Shown here piece after piece: positions 35,297-43,243 of a stretch of 64,000 nucleotides of DNA. How positions within the stretch are numbered: position 1 is the first letter of the stretch; every line of letters starts with the position of its first letter. The notes under the pieces were generated by a model, which was given only the letters and a program-made list of their open reading frames with translations, searched no databases and was not told the DNA's origin. This DNA is from Christensenella hongkongensis (GTDB lineage: Bacteria; Bacillota; Clostridia; Christensenellales; Christensenellaceae): assembly GCF_000981035.1 (NCBI RefSeq), contig NZ_LAYJ01000076.1, positions 1 to 64,000 on the forward strand, read 5' to 3'. The position numbers were made by a program, and so were the translations under genes.

Positions 35297-35318
35297 ATCG
35301 TTTCCTTCCTTTTGCCGC

Positions 35319-36860
35319 TTACTGCGCAGATGTTTTCCCGCAGTCCTCTTTTACGGATTCCGTGAATATATTGGCCGCTTCCGCAGCCTTTTTATAGCTT
35401 TCATATTTTTTATGATATATCTCCGCTTTGGTACGGTCCGGCAGATACGTATGGTCTACGATTGTCATTTGCCGCGCAGCCTCCTGCATCGATCCAAACT
35501 CTCCGCAGGCCACGGCAGCGCACATCGCCGCGCCCTTGGCCCCCTGCTCTTTTCCATTTACAACCTCAACCGGCATTTGCAGCGCGTCGCACATCATCTG
35601 CGTCCACGGAACCGAATTTGTCATACCTCCGCTCATTCTTACCATACGAAAATCATCCTTGTGCCGTTTCAGCTTCTCCAGATGGTACAGCGTACAGAAT
35701 ACAATGCCCTCATAAACACAGCGAATAAAGTGCTCCTTTGTGTGGAAGGCGTTGATGTTGAAAAACGCACCGCGTGAAAAAGGATTGGTATTGGACGCAT
35801 AAAGATACGGCAGGAAAATACACGAACATTCTTCCGGCGGTATTTTTGTCAGTATCTCATCGCACTGCCTGTAAAACTCCGCTTTGCCTCCGGCCTCCTG
35901 CACCCACGCGCCGAGTACGTTGTCCATCATCCAGTTTAAATTACTTGCCGATGTGGAGCTTCCTTCGGCAATCATGTAATAATCCGGCAAATAGGAAAAC
36001 GCATTGATAAAAAGGTCTTTATCGTCCACAAGATCCGGGGAAAGATATTCCACGATTCCCCATGTGCCCGTTATGATGGCAAGGTCCCTGCCGTCCTGAA
36101 GCCCGTTCGAAAACGCGCACGCTTCAATGTCGATCATGCCCCCCGCGACGGGAGTGCCCTCCGAAAGTCCTGTTTCCCGGGCAGCTTCTCGAGTCACATA
36201 ACCACAGATATCCGAGCTCAATTTAATTTCAGGCACCAACCGGAACAAATCCCCGATCCCAAGAATTTCAAACACCTTCTTTTCTGCTTTGCCATCCCTG
36301 ATGTTCGTAAACCCGTCAGCCGACGCGTCCGTTTGTTCCATACACTGAACGCCTGTCAGCTTCATCCTGATATAGTCCTTGATGTTCAAAAACGCCGTGC
36401 TTTTTTCCAGTACCTCCGGCTTGTTGTCCTGCATCCATTTGAGGAGCAGGAGCGGCTGCGCTGCCCAGGTGGACTGGTAGGTTTCCCTGTATATCTGCTC
36501 GCTTTTTCCTGTTTCATATGCCCACCGGACATATTCCGCCGCTCTTGAATCCGTGGATACGATATGCGGATACGTGCTGTTGTTTCCTCCGTCCACCAGA
36601 TGAAGCCCGTTCCCGTATCCGCTCACGCCAATCCCACGAACCTGCTCTCCGGTGATTCCCGCTTTTTCCAATACCTCGCAGATAACTTCGCAGTTATTCT
36701 TCCATACGTTTTCCCCGCTGCGTTCCGTAAATCCCTTAGCGGTCTTTTCCGTGCTTGCGTGGGGTTTTCCCGCAACGGCGATTTCGTGGCCTTCCCGGTC
36801 ATATAGCGCGGCTTTCACGTTTGATCCGCCGTTATCTATTCCTAGTAAATAATCCTTCAT
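35319..36860 (-). CDS. FGGY kinase, L-xylulokinase-like (LyxK)
   Basis: 513 residues, FGGY carbohydrate kinase, resembling LyxK along its whole length: LGIDNGGSNVKAALYDREG at the N-terminus, IGVSGYGNGLHLVDGG, DSRAAEYVRW, ITGTWGIVEYLS and the C-terminal RMSGGMTNSVPWTQMMCDAL. LyxK phosphorylates L-xylulose (and 3-keto-L-gulonate) at the terminal OH. The ATG at 36860 starts directly at the ATPase fold; an upstream ATG (36947) would run into the activase gene. It sits third in the glycyl-radical operon. Confidence 0.88.
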   Translation of the reverse strand: MKDYLLGIDNGGSNVKAALYDREGHEIAVAGKPHASTEKTAKGFTERSGENVWKNNCEVICEVLEKAGITGEQVRGIGVSGYGNGLHLVDGGNNSTYPHIVSTDSRAAEYVRWAYETGKSEQIYRETYQSTWAAQPLLLLKWMQDNKPEVLEKSTAFLNIKDYIRMKLTGVQCMEQTDASADGFTNIRDGKAEKKVFEILGIGDLFRLVPEIKLSSDICGYVTREAARETGLSEGTPVAGGMIDIEACAFSNGLQDGRDLAIITGTWGIVEYLSPDLVDDKDLFINAFSYLPDYYMIAEGSSTSASNLNWMMDNVLGAWVQEAGGKAEFYRQCDEILTKIPPEECSCIFLPYLYASNTNPFSRGAFFNINAFHTKEHFIRCVYEGIVFCTLYHLEKLKRHKDDFRMVRMSGGMTNSVPWTQMMCDALQMPVEVVNGKEQGAKGAAMCAAVACGEFGSMQEAARQMTIVDHTYLPDRTKAEIYHKKYESYKKAAEAANIFTESVKEDCGKTSAQ

Positions 36861-36879
36861 TCCATTTTCCCCGCTTTTC

Positions 36880-37815
36880 CTACCCGCCAATCGTGCAAAG
36901 GATTCCGTTCTCCTCAATTTGCCGTACAAATCCTTCCACTTCTTCATCTTTTATGGCCTGCTCGTCCCTGTAACGGTAGTCCATCCCCAGCGACGCATAT
37001 TTATGCTTGCCATACTGGTGGAACGGCAGCAAATCGATCTGCTTTACCCCGTTTTCCTTTGCAAATGCCACCACCCGCGCAATATGCTCCGCATTATCGT
37101 TAAAGCCCGGAATAATCACGCACCGGAACACCACTTTTTTGCCAAGCCTGCACAGTTCGCGCACATTGTTTTTTACCATTTCAAGCGCATTCGCCTTCAT
37201 ATCGATACCACCCGCAACTATTTCTGCAAACTGCTGCGGTATCAGCGTTTTGATGTCAAACAGTATTTCATCGCAATATTCACAACACTTCCACATATTT
37301 TCCCATGTAGCAAGCCCGCACGTTTCAAGCGCCGTATACAAACACTCGTTTTTGCATTCGCGCATCACCGCGTTTACAAAATCCGCCTGCAACGTCGGTT
37401 CGCCTCCGCTCACCGTAACGCCTCCCTGCGAGCGCATGAAAAACGCCATATCCTTTGTAAGTGGCTCCATCACTTCGGAAACCGTCTTTTGTTCACCGTA
37501 AATCTCGATCGCCCCGTATGTGCATTTCTCCTTGCAGGCGCCGCACAGGATGCACGCCTGCCTGTCTATTACATTTCCCCGTACGGAAGGCGAAATCGCC
37601 TTCTGCGGGCAAACGCCGATGCAACTTCCGCATTCCCTGCAAAGGTTTTTATGGATTGCGACCTCTCCCGTGCCATGCTGGGATTCCGGGTTGCAGCACC
37701 ACGGGCATACCAGATTGCAGCCCTTGAGGAACAAAGCGGTACGGATTCCCGTGCCGTCGTGGATCCGGTAGCGCTCAATATTAAAAACCATACCAGTCGT
37801 TTCGTTCTTGTTCAT
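36880..37815 (-). CDS. Glycyl-radical enzyme activating protein (radical SAM)
   Basis: 311 residues. The radical-SAM CxxxCxxC motif is at C33, C37 and C40 (KGCNLVCPWCC). It is followed by a ferredoxin-like insert with two 4Fe-4S motifs (CRECGSCIGVC and CILCGACKEKC, about 57-90), as in all non-PFL activases. GGVTVSGGEPTLQ is the SAM-binding region. It generates the glycyl radical on the enzyme encoded 93 bp upstream. These proteins work only without oxygen. Confidence 0.94.
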   Translation of the reverse strand: MNKNETTGMVFNIERYRIHDGTGIRTALFLKGCNLVCPWCCNPESQHGTGEVAIHKNLCRECGSCIGVCPQKAISPSVRGNVIDRQACILCGACKEKCTYGAIEIYGEQKTVSEVMEPLTKDMAFFMRSQGGVTVSGGEPTLQADFVNAVMRECKNECLYTALETCGLATWENMWKCCEYCDEILFDIKTLIPQQFAEIVAGGIDMKANALEMVKNNVRELCRLGKKVVFRCVIIPGFNDNAEHIARVVAFAKENGVKQIDLLPFHQYGKHKYASLGMDYRYRDEQAIKDEEVEGFVRQIEENGILCTIGG

Positions 37816-37908
37816 TGTCTCACCTACTGCCTGTTTCCCCGCAAAGCATCTGCTTCTCAGGCCGCTTTGGGATTCCCCGAAAAGCAGCCTTCCTGCAAGT
37901 ACCGGTTG

Positions 37909-40386
37909 CTACAGCACATGCTCCGTGCGCGCTATGATATCGTTCTGCAGCTCCGGATCGAGCGGCGTAAAGAGCGCGCTGTACCCTGCCACACGCACCA
38001 TCAGGTCTTTATATTCGTCTGGATGCTGCTGTGCGTCGCGCAGCGTTTCACTGTTGATCATATTAAACTGGATGTGCATTCCTTTCAGGTCTCCAAGGAA
38101 TGTCCTGAGCATATACACCAGCTTTTCCTTTCCGCCCTCCTTTTGGATGGAGGTTGGGTTCAAACGCATATTCAGGAGCTGTCCGCCCGCCACCAGCATG
38201 GAGGGAAGCTTGCTGACCGATTTCAGCGCCGCCGTAGGCCCGTTGCGATCCGTACCGTGCATGGGCGAAGTGGTATCCGCAAGCGGACTGTTCGCATATC
38301 TTCCGTCCGGAAGCGCGCCCACTTTCATGCCGTGCGGTACGTTTGAGGATACCGAACTGACCGACGGCTGCCATACGCCGCCAATCGGCCCCCTGCCGTA
38401 GCGCGTGGTTTTGTATTTGCATACCTCGTCGCACATAAACCGGAAGGAAGCTGTCATCAGCGAGTCTACATAATCCTCGTCATTACCGTATTTTGGCGCT
38501 TCCGACAGCATTTTGTTGATCTCTTTTCCTGTCGGGTTTGTCGTTTCATCCTCAAAATTGGTTTTAAGCGCATGTAACAGCTGGTCCTTTGTGAGTGATT
38601 TTTCCTCAAAAATCACCTTTTTAATCGCCGCAAGGCTGTTTCCTATGTTTGCAACGCCTACAAACTGTGGGGCAAGGAAGTCATATTTAGCGCCGCCCTG
38701 TTTGATCGTTTTACCCCGTCCGATGCAATCCTCTACCAGCATGGATACGAGCGGATCGGCAATTCCTTCCTCTGTAGCAACGTCGTGAAACGTGTCAACG
38801 ATCATTTGCTGTTTGGTATAATAAGCAAACACCTCTTTGAAATCCTCATAGAATTCCTCAAACGTTTTGCTCTTCAAAAGCCCCTTCTGCGAAATCAACC
38901 GGGTTCCTGTCGCCGGATCGGTTCCGCCGTTCACGGCAATCTCCATAATCTTTCCAAGATTGACAAACGCGCTTCCGCTTGGACGATTACCCTGCTTTCC
39001 TTCCACAATCGCCTCCGCACAGCCAACGATTGAATAATCCGAAGCGTCTTCCAAAGAAATTCCCCTGTTTACAAGTGCGGGAATGTAGCTTTCATCCGAA
39101 TAAATCGCAGGTTGTCCGCCGCCAAGCTGGATACAGTCAATGGCAGCCATCAGCACCTTGTTTCCCATCCTGTCGTGATAGCGCAGGGAAAGCGAGGGCT
39201 GGTGCAGGTTGATTTTTGCCTGTGTTTCAAGCAGCCGGAACGTCAGGTCGTTCGTGCAGTCCGCCCCGTTCTCGTCCTGTCCGCCGATCGTGATGTTCTG
39301 GAAGGTTTGATAACCGCCGAAATACTGCGTGCTGTCCCAGTTCTGGATTCGGTTCAACTGGAAAATTTTCAGGAAGAAGGAGCTTAACAGTTCATTCGCA
39401 TCCTCTTCCGTGAGCACTCCGGATTCTATATCCTTCTTGTAGAACGGATAAAGGTTTTTATCCATCCTGCCAAGGGATACCGCGAAACCGTTGTTTTCAA
39501 GCTCCAGGCACAGATTCGTAAACCAATAAGCATGCAGCGCCTCATGAAAGCTGCGCGCAGGTTTTTCCGGTACCCGTTCACAAATATCCGCAATCAGCAA
39601 AAGCTCTTTTTTACGTTGCTCATCCTGTGTTTTTTCTGCCTTCTCACGTGCAAGCGCAGCATAGCGGTGAGCAAAATTTACGATTGCTTCAATATAAATC
39701 AGCACAGATTGCAGGAAATACAGCTTCTGGGATTCCTCCCTGTCCTGCAGATCGAGGGACGCGATCTTTTCCTCCGCCTGTTTGCGGAAGGATTCTAGCC
39801 CTTCGTATGCAACGCGTTTGAGGCCTACCGTAAGATGTCCTTCCCCGCCGGTCATGAGCCAATAGGAGCTAAACGCGCCCTGCTCATGCGCCTTCCACGC
39901 TTCCTCCGGCATACGCGCAAGGCACCTGTCCTCGTGAGTGCGGCCCTTCCAGTACTCTGTAAGCTCACGCACCTTTTTTTCATCCTCCGCCGAAATATCA
40001 AAGGAATCCCCCGGCCTGTCCGGCGGGCGGACCGGATTCCCGTCAAGCTCTTCGATGAGCCAGTTGACAGAAAATTCCGGGAACAGCGGCACGCCTCTTG
40101 GCGAAGAAGCCAGGTTTCCCACAAGCAATTCGTGGTCAAGTATCATGATCGTCATCGTTTCCACAGTCTTTTTAAAGGCGAGCGCCCGTCTGATACAAAC
40201 AGGCTGCTCTTCCGTTTCCTGATAGCTTTGTGTGTAGGCTTCCATTCGCTGCGGGCACAGCACCGGCTCAAAGCCAAGCAAATAATTACGGAGCTCTTCT
40301 ATTCGTTTGCTCCTGTAAATTTTTTTGCCTCCTACCGTGATTCCCGTGTCAACAAATTTGCCAGTTACTTCATCTACAAATCTCAT
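37909..40386 (-). CDS. Glycyl-radical enzyme, PflD/YbiW-type, substrate unknown
   Basis: 825 residues. The glycyl radical site is G801 (RVAGYSALFTPL), 25 residues from the end. The thiyl Cys is C456, with the general base E458 two residues on (IVGCAEAIVEGKQG), the pattern of eliminase-type enzymes and not of pyruvate formate-lyase (adjacent Cys pair). The His-Ser pair that binds the diol in glycerol dehydratase is F301-A302 here (ENNGFAVSLGR), so glycerol or propanediol is unlikely. H184 lies in GEGHLTVG. The operon mates (pentulose kinase, 3-epimerase, aldolase/epimerase) point to a sugar, polyol or anhydro-sugar substrate. GGAGG precedes ATG. Confidence 0.93.
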   Translation of the reverse strand: MRFVDEVTGKFVDTGITVGGKKIYRSKRIEELRNYLLGFEPVLCPQRMEAYTQSYQETEEQPVCIRRALAFKKTVETMTIMILDHELLVGNLASSPRGVPLFPEFSVNWLIEELDGNPVRPPDRPGDSFDISAEDEKKVRELTEYWKGRTHEDRCLARMPEEAWKAHEQGAFSSYWLMTGGEGHLTVGLKRVAYEGLESFRKQAEEKIASLDLQDREESQKLYFLQSVLIYIEAIVNFAHRYAALAREKAEKTQDEQRKKELLLIADICERVPEKPARSFHEALHAYWFTNLCLELENNGFAVSLGRMDKNLYPFYKKDIESGVLTEEDANELLSSFFLKIFQLNRIQNWDSTQYFGGYQTFQNITIGGQDENGADCTNDLTFRLLETQAKINLHQPSLSLRYHDRMGNKVLMAAIDCIQLGGGQPAIYSDESYIPALVNRGISLEDASDYSIVGCAEAIVEGKQGNRPSGSAFVNLGKIMEIAVNGGTDPATGTRLISQKGLLKSKTFEEFYEDFKEVFAYYTKQQMIVDTFHDVATEEGIADPLVSMLVEDCIGRGKTIKQGGAKYDFLAPQFVGVANIGNSLAAIKKVIFEEKSLTKDQLLHALKTNFEDETTNPTGKEINKMLSEAPKYGNDEDYVDSLMTASFRFMCDEVCKYKTTRYGRGPIGGVWQPSVSSVSSNVPHGMKVGALPDGRYANSPLADTTSPMHGTDRNGPTAALKSVSKLPSMLVAGGQLLNMRLNPTSIQKEGGKEKLVYMLRTFLGDLKGMHIQFNMINSETLRDAQQHPDEYKDLMVRVAGYSALFTPLDPELQNDIIARTEHVL

Positions 40387-40536
40387 TTTTTACCTCCTGC
40401 AGATTTTCCCGTTTTTGGATATAAGGATTGCGCCCGCAATGTATATCCCTGCTATGATTTTTCAACCATTCCGGCGCTTATTCAGATTAAAATTACATTT
40501 GGATTCTTTTTTTCAGACCGATGTTATAAAATGATG

Positions 40537-40552
40537 AGCATGGTATCATGCT
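40537..40552. promoter_or_regulatory. Palindrome in the early leader of the glycyl-radical operon
   Basis: AGCATG and CATGCT flank four bases, beginning about five bases after the predicted start of the leftward transcript. It is a candidate operator for the divergent SorC regulator. Confidence 0.45.
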
Positions 40553-40563
40553 TGTATAATCTT

Positions 40564-40592
40564 ATTGTAGTTTTGTTTGTAAAATTTGTCAA
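40564..40592 (-). promoter_or_regulatory. Sigma-A promoter of the glycyl-radical operon
   Basis: On the minus strand TTGACA (40592-40587), a 17-bp spacer and TACAAT (40569-40564). The -35 box overlaps one arm of the inverted repeat at 40588-40619. Confidence 0.75.
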
Positions 40593-40619
40593 GACATATT
40601 TTATGAATTTTGTCTTGAC
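40588..40619. promoter_or_regulatory. Inverted repeat joining the -35 boxes of two divergent promoters
   Basis: GTCAAGACA (40588-40596) and TGTCTTGAC (40611-40619) are perfect 9-bp inverted arms with 14 bases between them. Each arm contains the TTGAC of one of the two divergent promoters, so a protein bound here would control both. Confidence 0.6.
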
Positions 40620-40643
40620 GAAATTTTCGCTCCGTATTATAGT
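40615..40643 (+). promoter_or_regulatory. Sigma-A promoter of the SorC regulator gene
   Basis: TTGACG (40615-40620), 17-bp spacer, TATAGT (40638-40643), some 60 bp upstream of the ATG at 40705. Confidence 0.75.
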
Positions 40644-40704
40644 GATAGTAATCAAGAAACATATACATTATTTTACCACCCCGGCAGATAAAGGAAACAT
40701 TAAT

Positions 40705-41676
40705 ATGGATATCAGAAACGCCAAATACGACATACAAATTCTCGCCCAGGTCGCGGAAATGTATTATCTGGAAGACATGAGCCAGCTTGAAATTTCCAAG
40801 ATGCTTTCCTGTTCCCGCTCGATGATTTCCGTTATGCTTTCCGAGGCGAAGGAAAAGGGGCTCATCGAAATCAAGATCAAAAACCCGGCCGGAAACGTTT
40901 CAGAGCTTTCTGATGTGCTCAAAAAGCATTTTGGCTTAAAAAACTGCGTTGTCGTGCCAACCATGGCGACCTCCCTCAAAATCCTCAACCGTATTGTTTC
41001 TTCACAGGCCGCAAATCTTGTGAAGGGCTATTTTCGTCCCCACAAATCAGTGGGCGTTGCGTGGGGAACAACCTGTTATGAGTTTATGCACATATTTCCC
41101 GCCTCTTCCATGATTTCCAATATCACCGTAGTGCCGCTTGTTGGTGGAAGCGCGTCAGCCGCCTTCGAATATCAGCTTAACGAAATGGTGCGTATGTTTT
41201 CTGAAAAGACCAACGGTATCCCTTCGTTTATTTATGCCCCTGCTTATGCCGATTCCGAAGAGGATAAAAAGCTCTATATGAACAGCGCAGGCATGAAAAA
41301 CATTGTAAACCTCTGGGATCATCTGGATGTTGCCATTGTCAGTATCGGTGCTCCGCCGGACTACTACATCAACAATGATATTGAGAATCCTTACGAGGTG
41401 CTCCAGCAGTATAAGGATAATCCAGCCAAACCTGTAGGAGATATCATTGCACGACGGTTCAACCTGAACGGGGAATTTTTGTCCTCAAGCTTCAATAACC
41501 GCCTTGTCGCGGCAACGCCAGAGCAACTGACACGCATCAAGGACGTTTTTTGCATCGCCGCCGGCAGGCACAAAATCCTTTCTATCATTGCGGGCCTGCG
41601 GACGGGCATCATCAACCACTTTATCACAGATGAAAATACAGCCAAAGCCGTCGTCAGTTTTTTAAACGATATTTGA
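40705..41676 (+). CDS. SorC/DeoR-type sugar-binding transcriptional regulator
   Basis: 323 residues. An N-terminal HTH (about 10-55: LAQVAEMYYLEDMSQLEISK, LSCSRSMISVMLSEAKEKG) precedes a SorC-type sugar-phosphate effector domain with VGVAWGTTCYEFM and VVPLVGGS. Such regulators usually respond to a phosphorylated sugar of the pathway they control. Promoter and AAAGGA support ATG 40705; the frame remains open far upstream, antisense to the glycyl-radical gene, which I discount. It is divergent from the glycyl-radical operon and overlaps the 3' end of the convergent kinase gene by 15 bp. Confidence 0.92.
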   Translation: MDIRNAKYDIQILAQVAEMYYLEDMSQLEISKMLSCSRSMISVMLSEAKEKGLIEIKIKNPAGNVSELSDVLKKHFGLKNCVVVPTMATSLKILNRIVSSQAANLVKGYFRPHKSVGVAWGTTCYEFMHIFPASSMISNITVVPLVGGSASAAFEYQLNEMVRMFSEKTNGIPSFIYAPAYADSEEDKKLYMNSAGMKNIVNLWDHLDVAIVSIGAPPDYYINNDIENPYEVLQQYKDNPAKPVGDIIARRFNLNGEFLSSSFNNRLVAATPEQLTRIKDVFCIAAGRHKILSIIAGLRTGIINHFITDENTAKAVVSFLNDI

Positions 41677-43224
41677 CGCCTTTTCAGTCATTTTGTGCAT
41701 CCAGTTTTTCGATGTGTCATATGCCTCGATATATTTTTCAAAATAAAACCGATATTCCTCATGCCTGCCTGAATCCGGCTCGATTGTTTCTTTGATCTTT
41801 ACCATTTGCGCGGAGGCTTTTTTGATGTCCGGATATACCCCTGCAGCCACCGCACCGAGGATTGCGGCTCCCAGGCAGGGCGCTTGCGTCACTGCCGGCA
41901 CATAAATCGGCAGGTTGCACACGTCTGCGTGTGTTTGCATCCAGAACCGGCTTGCCGCAGCGCCGCCGCAGGTATAAATTCCTTTCAGCCCTGTTCCGCT
42001 TTTGCGGAATGCCTGCATCACGTTTTCCGTACCAAAACAAATTCCTTCGATCATTGCGCGGTAAATATGGTATGGCGTATGCTTTAGGGATAGCCCGTAA
42101 AGCATTCCCCTCACATCCGGATCGGCGTGGGGTGTGCGGTTCCCCTGAAAATAGTCCAGCAGTAAAAGTCCTTCCGCGCCTATCGGCAGCTTTTGCGCGC
42201 CTTCGTTCAGTAAATCATACACAGATTTTCCCTGCTCTCGCGCCTCCTTCTCTACGCCGCTGCAAAAGTTGGATTGAAACCAGCTGACCATTGAGCCTGT
42301 AGAGGTTTGCCCTCCTTCGATGAGCTGCAGTCCCGGTACGATCGCATCCGGATAAGAGCCCCACATACCCTGTGAATGGAGTTCATTTTCCACCAAACCA
42401 AGATGCAGGTGCGACGATCCCGTGATCATAGCGATTTTTCCGGGGGATACAACGTCAAGGCCTATCATGCCCACAAATGCGTCTGCGCCGCCTTCGCCCA
42501 CCGGAAGCCCTTCCGGCAGCCCGAGGTCCACTGCCGCTTCTTTGTTCAGCGTCCCGGCGCGTACGCCCATATCAACGACCTGCGGTGGGAATTTTTCAAG
42601 AACATCCTCAAGGCCAAACGCACCGTAAAAATCCTCCCGGAATCCTCCGCCCGGACGGTCGTAATACCACCGCGCTGCCGCGCAGGATATGCTTGCGTTC
42701 ATCTCGCCGGTCAGCCTGTACATCAGCCAATCCGTACATTCCACAACATAGCGGGCTTTGTCGTAGGTTTCCCGTTCGTTCTCCTTAAGCCACAAGGCCT
42801 TTGCAGGCATGGTCTCAGCCGATACGTTTCCGTATCCGTTGAATTTCAGCATATCGTGCCCGGTTGCCGTAATCCGTTTCGCCTGGCCGGATGCGCGCAC
42901 ATCCATCCACATAATTGCCGGACGCAGCACATTCATATGTTCGTCCATCAACACAACTGTGCAACAGGTAGTATCTACGCTCATGCCAATAATGTCCGTA
43001 GTACAGACGCCGCTGCCCGCAATGAGTCTGCGGACTGTAGCAGCTACCGTATTCCACCATTCGTCTGCTTTTTGTTCCGCCCATCCGGACTGAGGAGTAT
43101 AAAGCGAGTAAACCCCATCCGCAAAACCGAGCGGATTACCATATATGTCAAACAATCCGGCTTTCACGCTGGAGGTTCCCATATCGATTCCAAGCAAACA
43201 GGTTTTCCGCTCTTTCATTGCCAT
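41662..43224 (-). CDS. FGGY carbohydrate kinase (ribulokinase/erythritol-kinase-like)
   Basis: 520 residues. Typical FGGY N-terminus (LLGIDMGTSSVKAGLFDIYG), GMSVDTTCCTVVLMD, ITGSSHLHLG, and the DYFQGNRTPHADPDVRG motif seen in D-ribulokinase-type members. The C-terminal signature YTCGGAAASRFWMQTHADV is intact. It is the last gene of the acetoin-dehydrogenase-type operon, 19 bp after the E3 stop. Its pairing with an E1-E2-E3 complex suggests that the complex acts on a phosphorylated, or soon to be phosphorylated, sugar-like substrate. The substrate is unknown. Confidence 0.88.
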   Translation of the reverse strand: MAMKERKTCLLGIDMGTSSVKAGLFDIYGNPLGFADGVYSLYTPQSGWAEQKADEWWNTVAATVRRLIAGSGVCTTDIIGMSVDTTCCTVVLMDEHMNVLRPAIMWMDVRASGQAKRITATGHDMLKFNGYGNVSAETMPAKALWLKENERETYDKARYVVECTDWLMYRLTGEMNASISCAAARWYYDRPGGGFREDFYGAFGLEDVLEKFPPQVVDMGVRAGTLNKEAAVDLGLPEGLPVGEGGADAFVGMIGLDVVSPGKIAMITGSSHLHLGLVENELHSQGMWGSYPDAIVPGLQLIEGGQTSTGSMVSWFQSNFCSGVEKEAREQGKSVYDLLNEGAQKLPIGAEGLLLLDYFQGNRTPHADPDVRGMLYGLSLKHTPYHIYRAMIEGICFGTENVMQAFRKSGTGLKGIYTCGGAAASRFWMQTHADVCNLPIYVPAVTQAPCLGAAILGAVAAGVYPDIKKASAQMVKIKETIEPDSGRHEEYRFYFEKYIEAYDTSKNWMHKMTEKASNIV

Positions 43225-43243
43225 ATCTCCCTTCCTGCCTGTT

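Noticed and set aside
36919-38346. 475-codon plus-strand frame opposite the activase and glycyl-radical genes
   Set aside because: Both minus-strand genes are complete with catalytic motifs; the antisense product is Arg/His/Cys-rich with no family features.
37909-40386. Pyruvate formate-lyase or propanediol/glycerol dehydratase assignment
   Set aside because: A single Cys with Glu two residues on excludes the Cys-Cys pair of pyruvate formate-lyase. The diol-binding His-Ser is Phe-Ala, and no propanediol-pathway genes accompany it.
39835-40704. Upstream extension of the SorC reading frame (open from 39835)
   Set aside because: It would run antisense through the glycyl-radical gene. The promoter at 40615-40643 and the AAAGGA before ATG 40705 define the normal SorC start.
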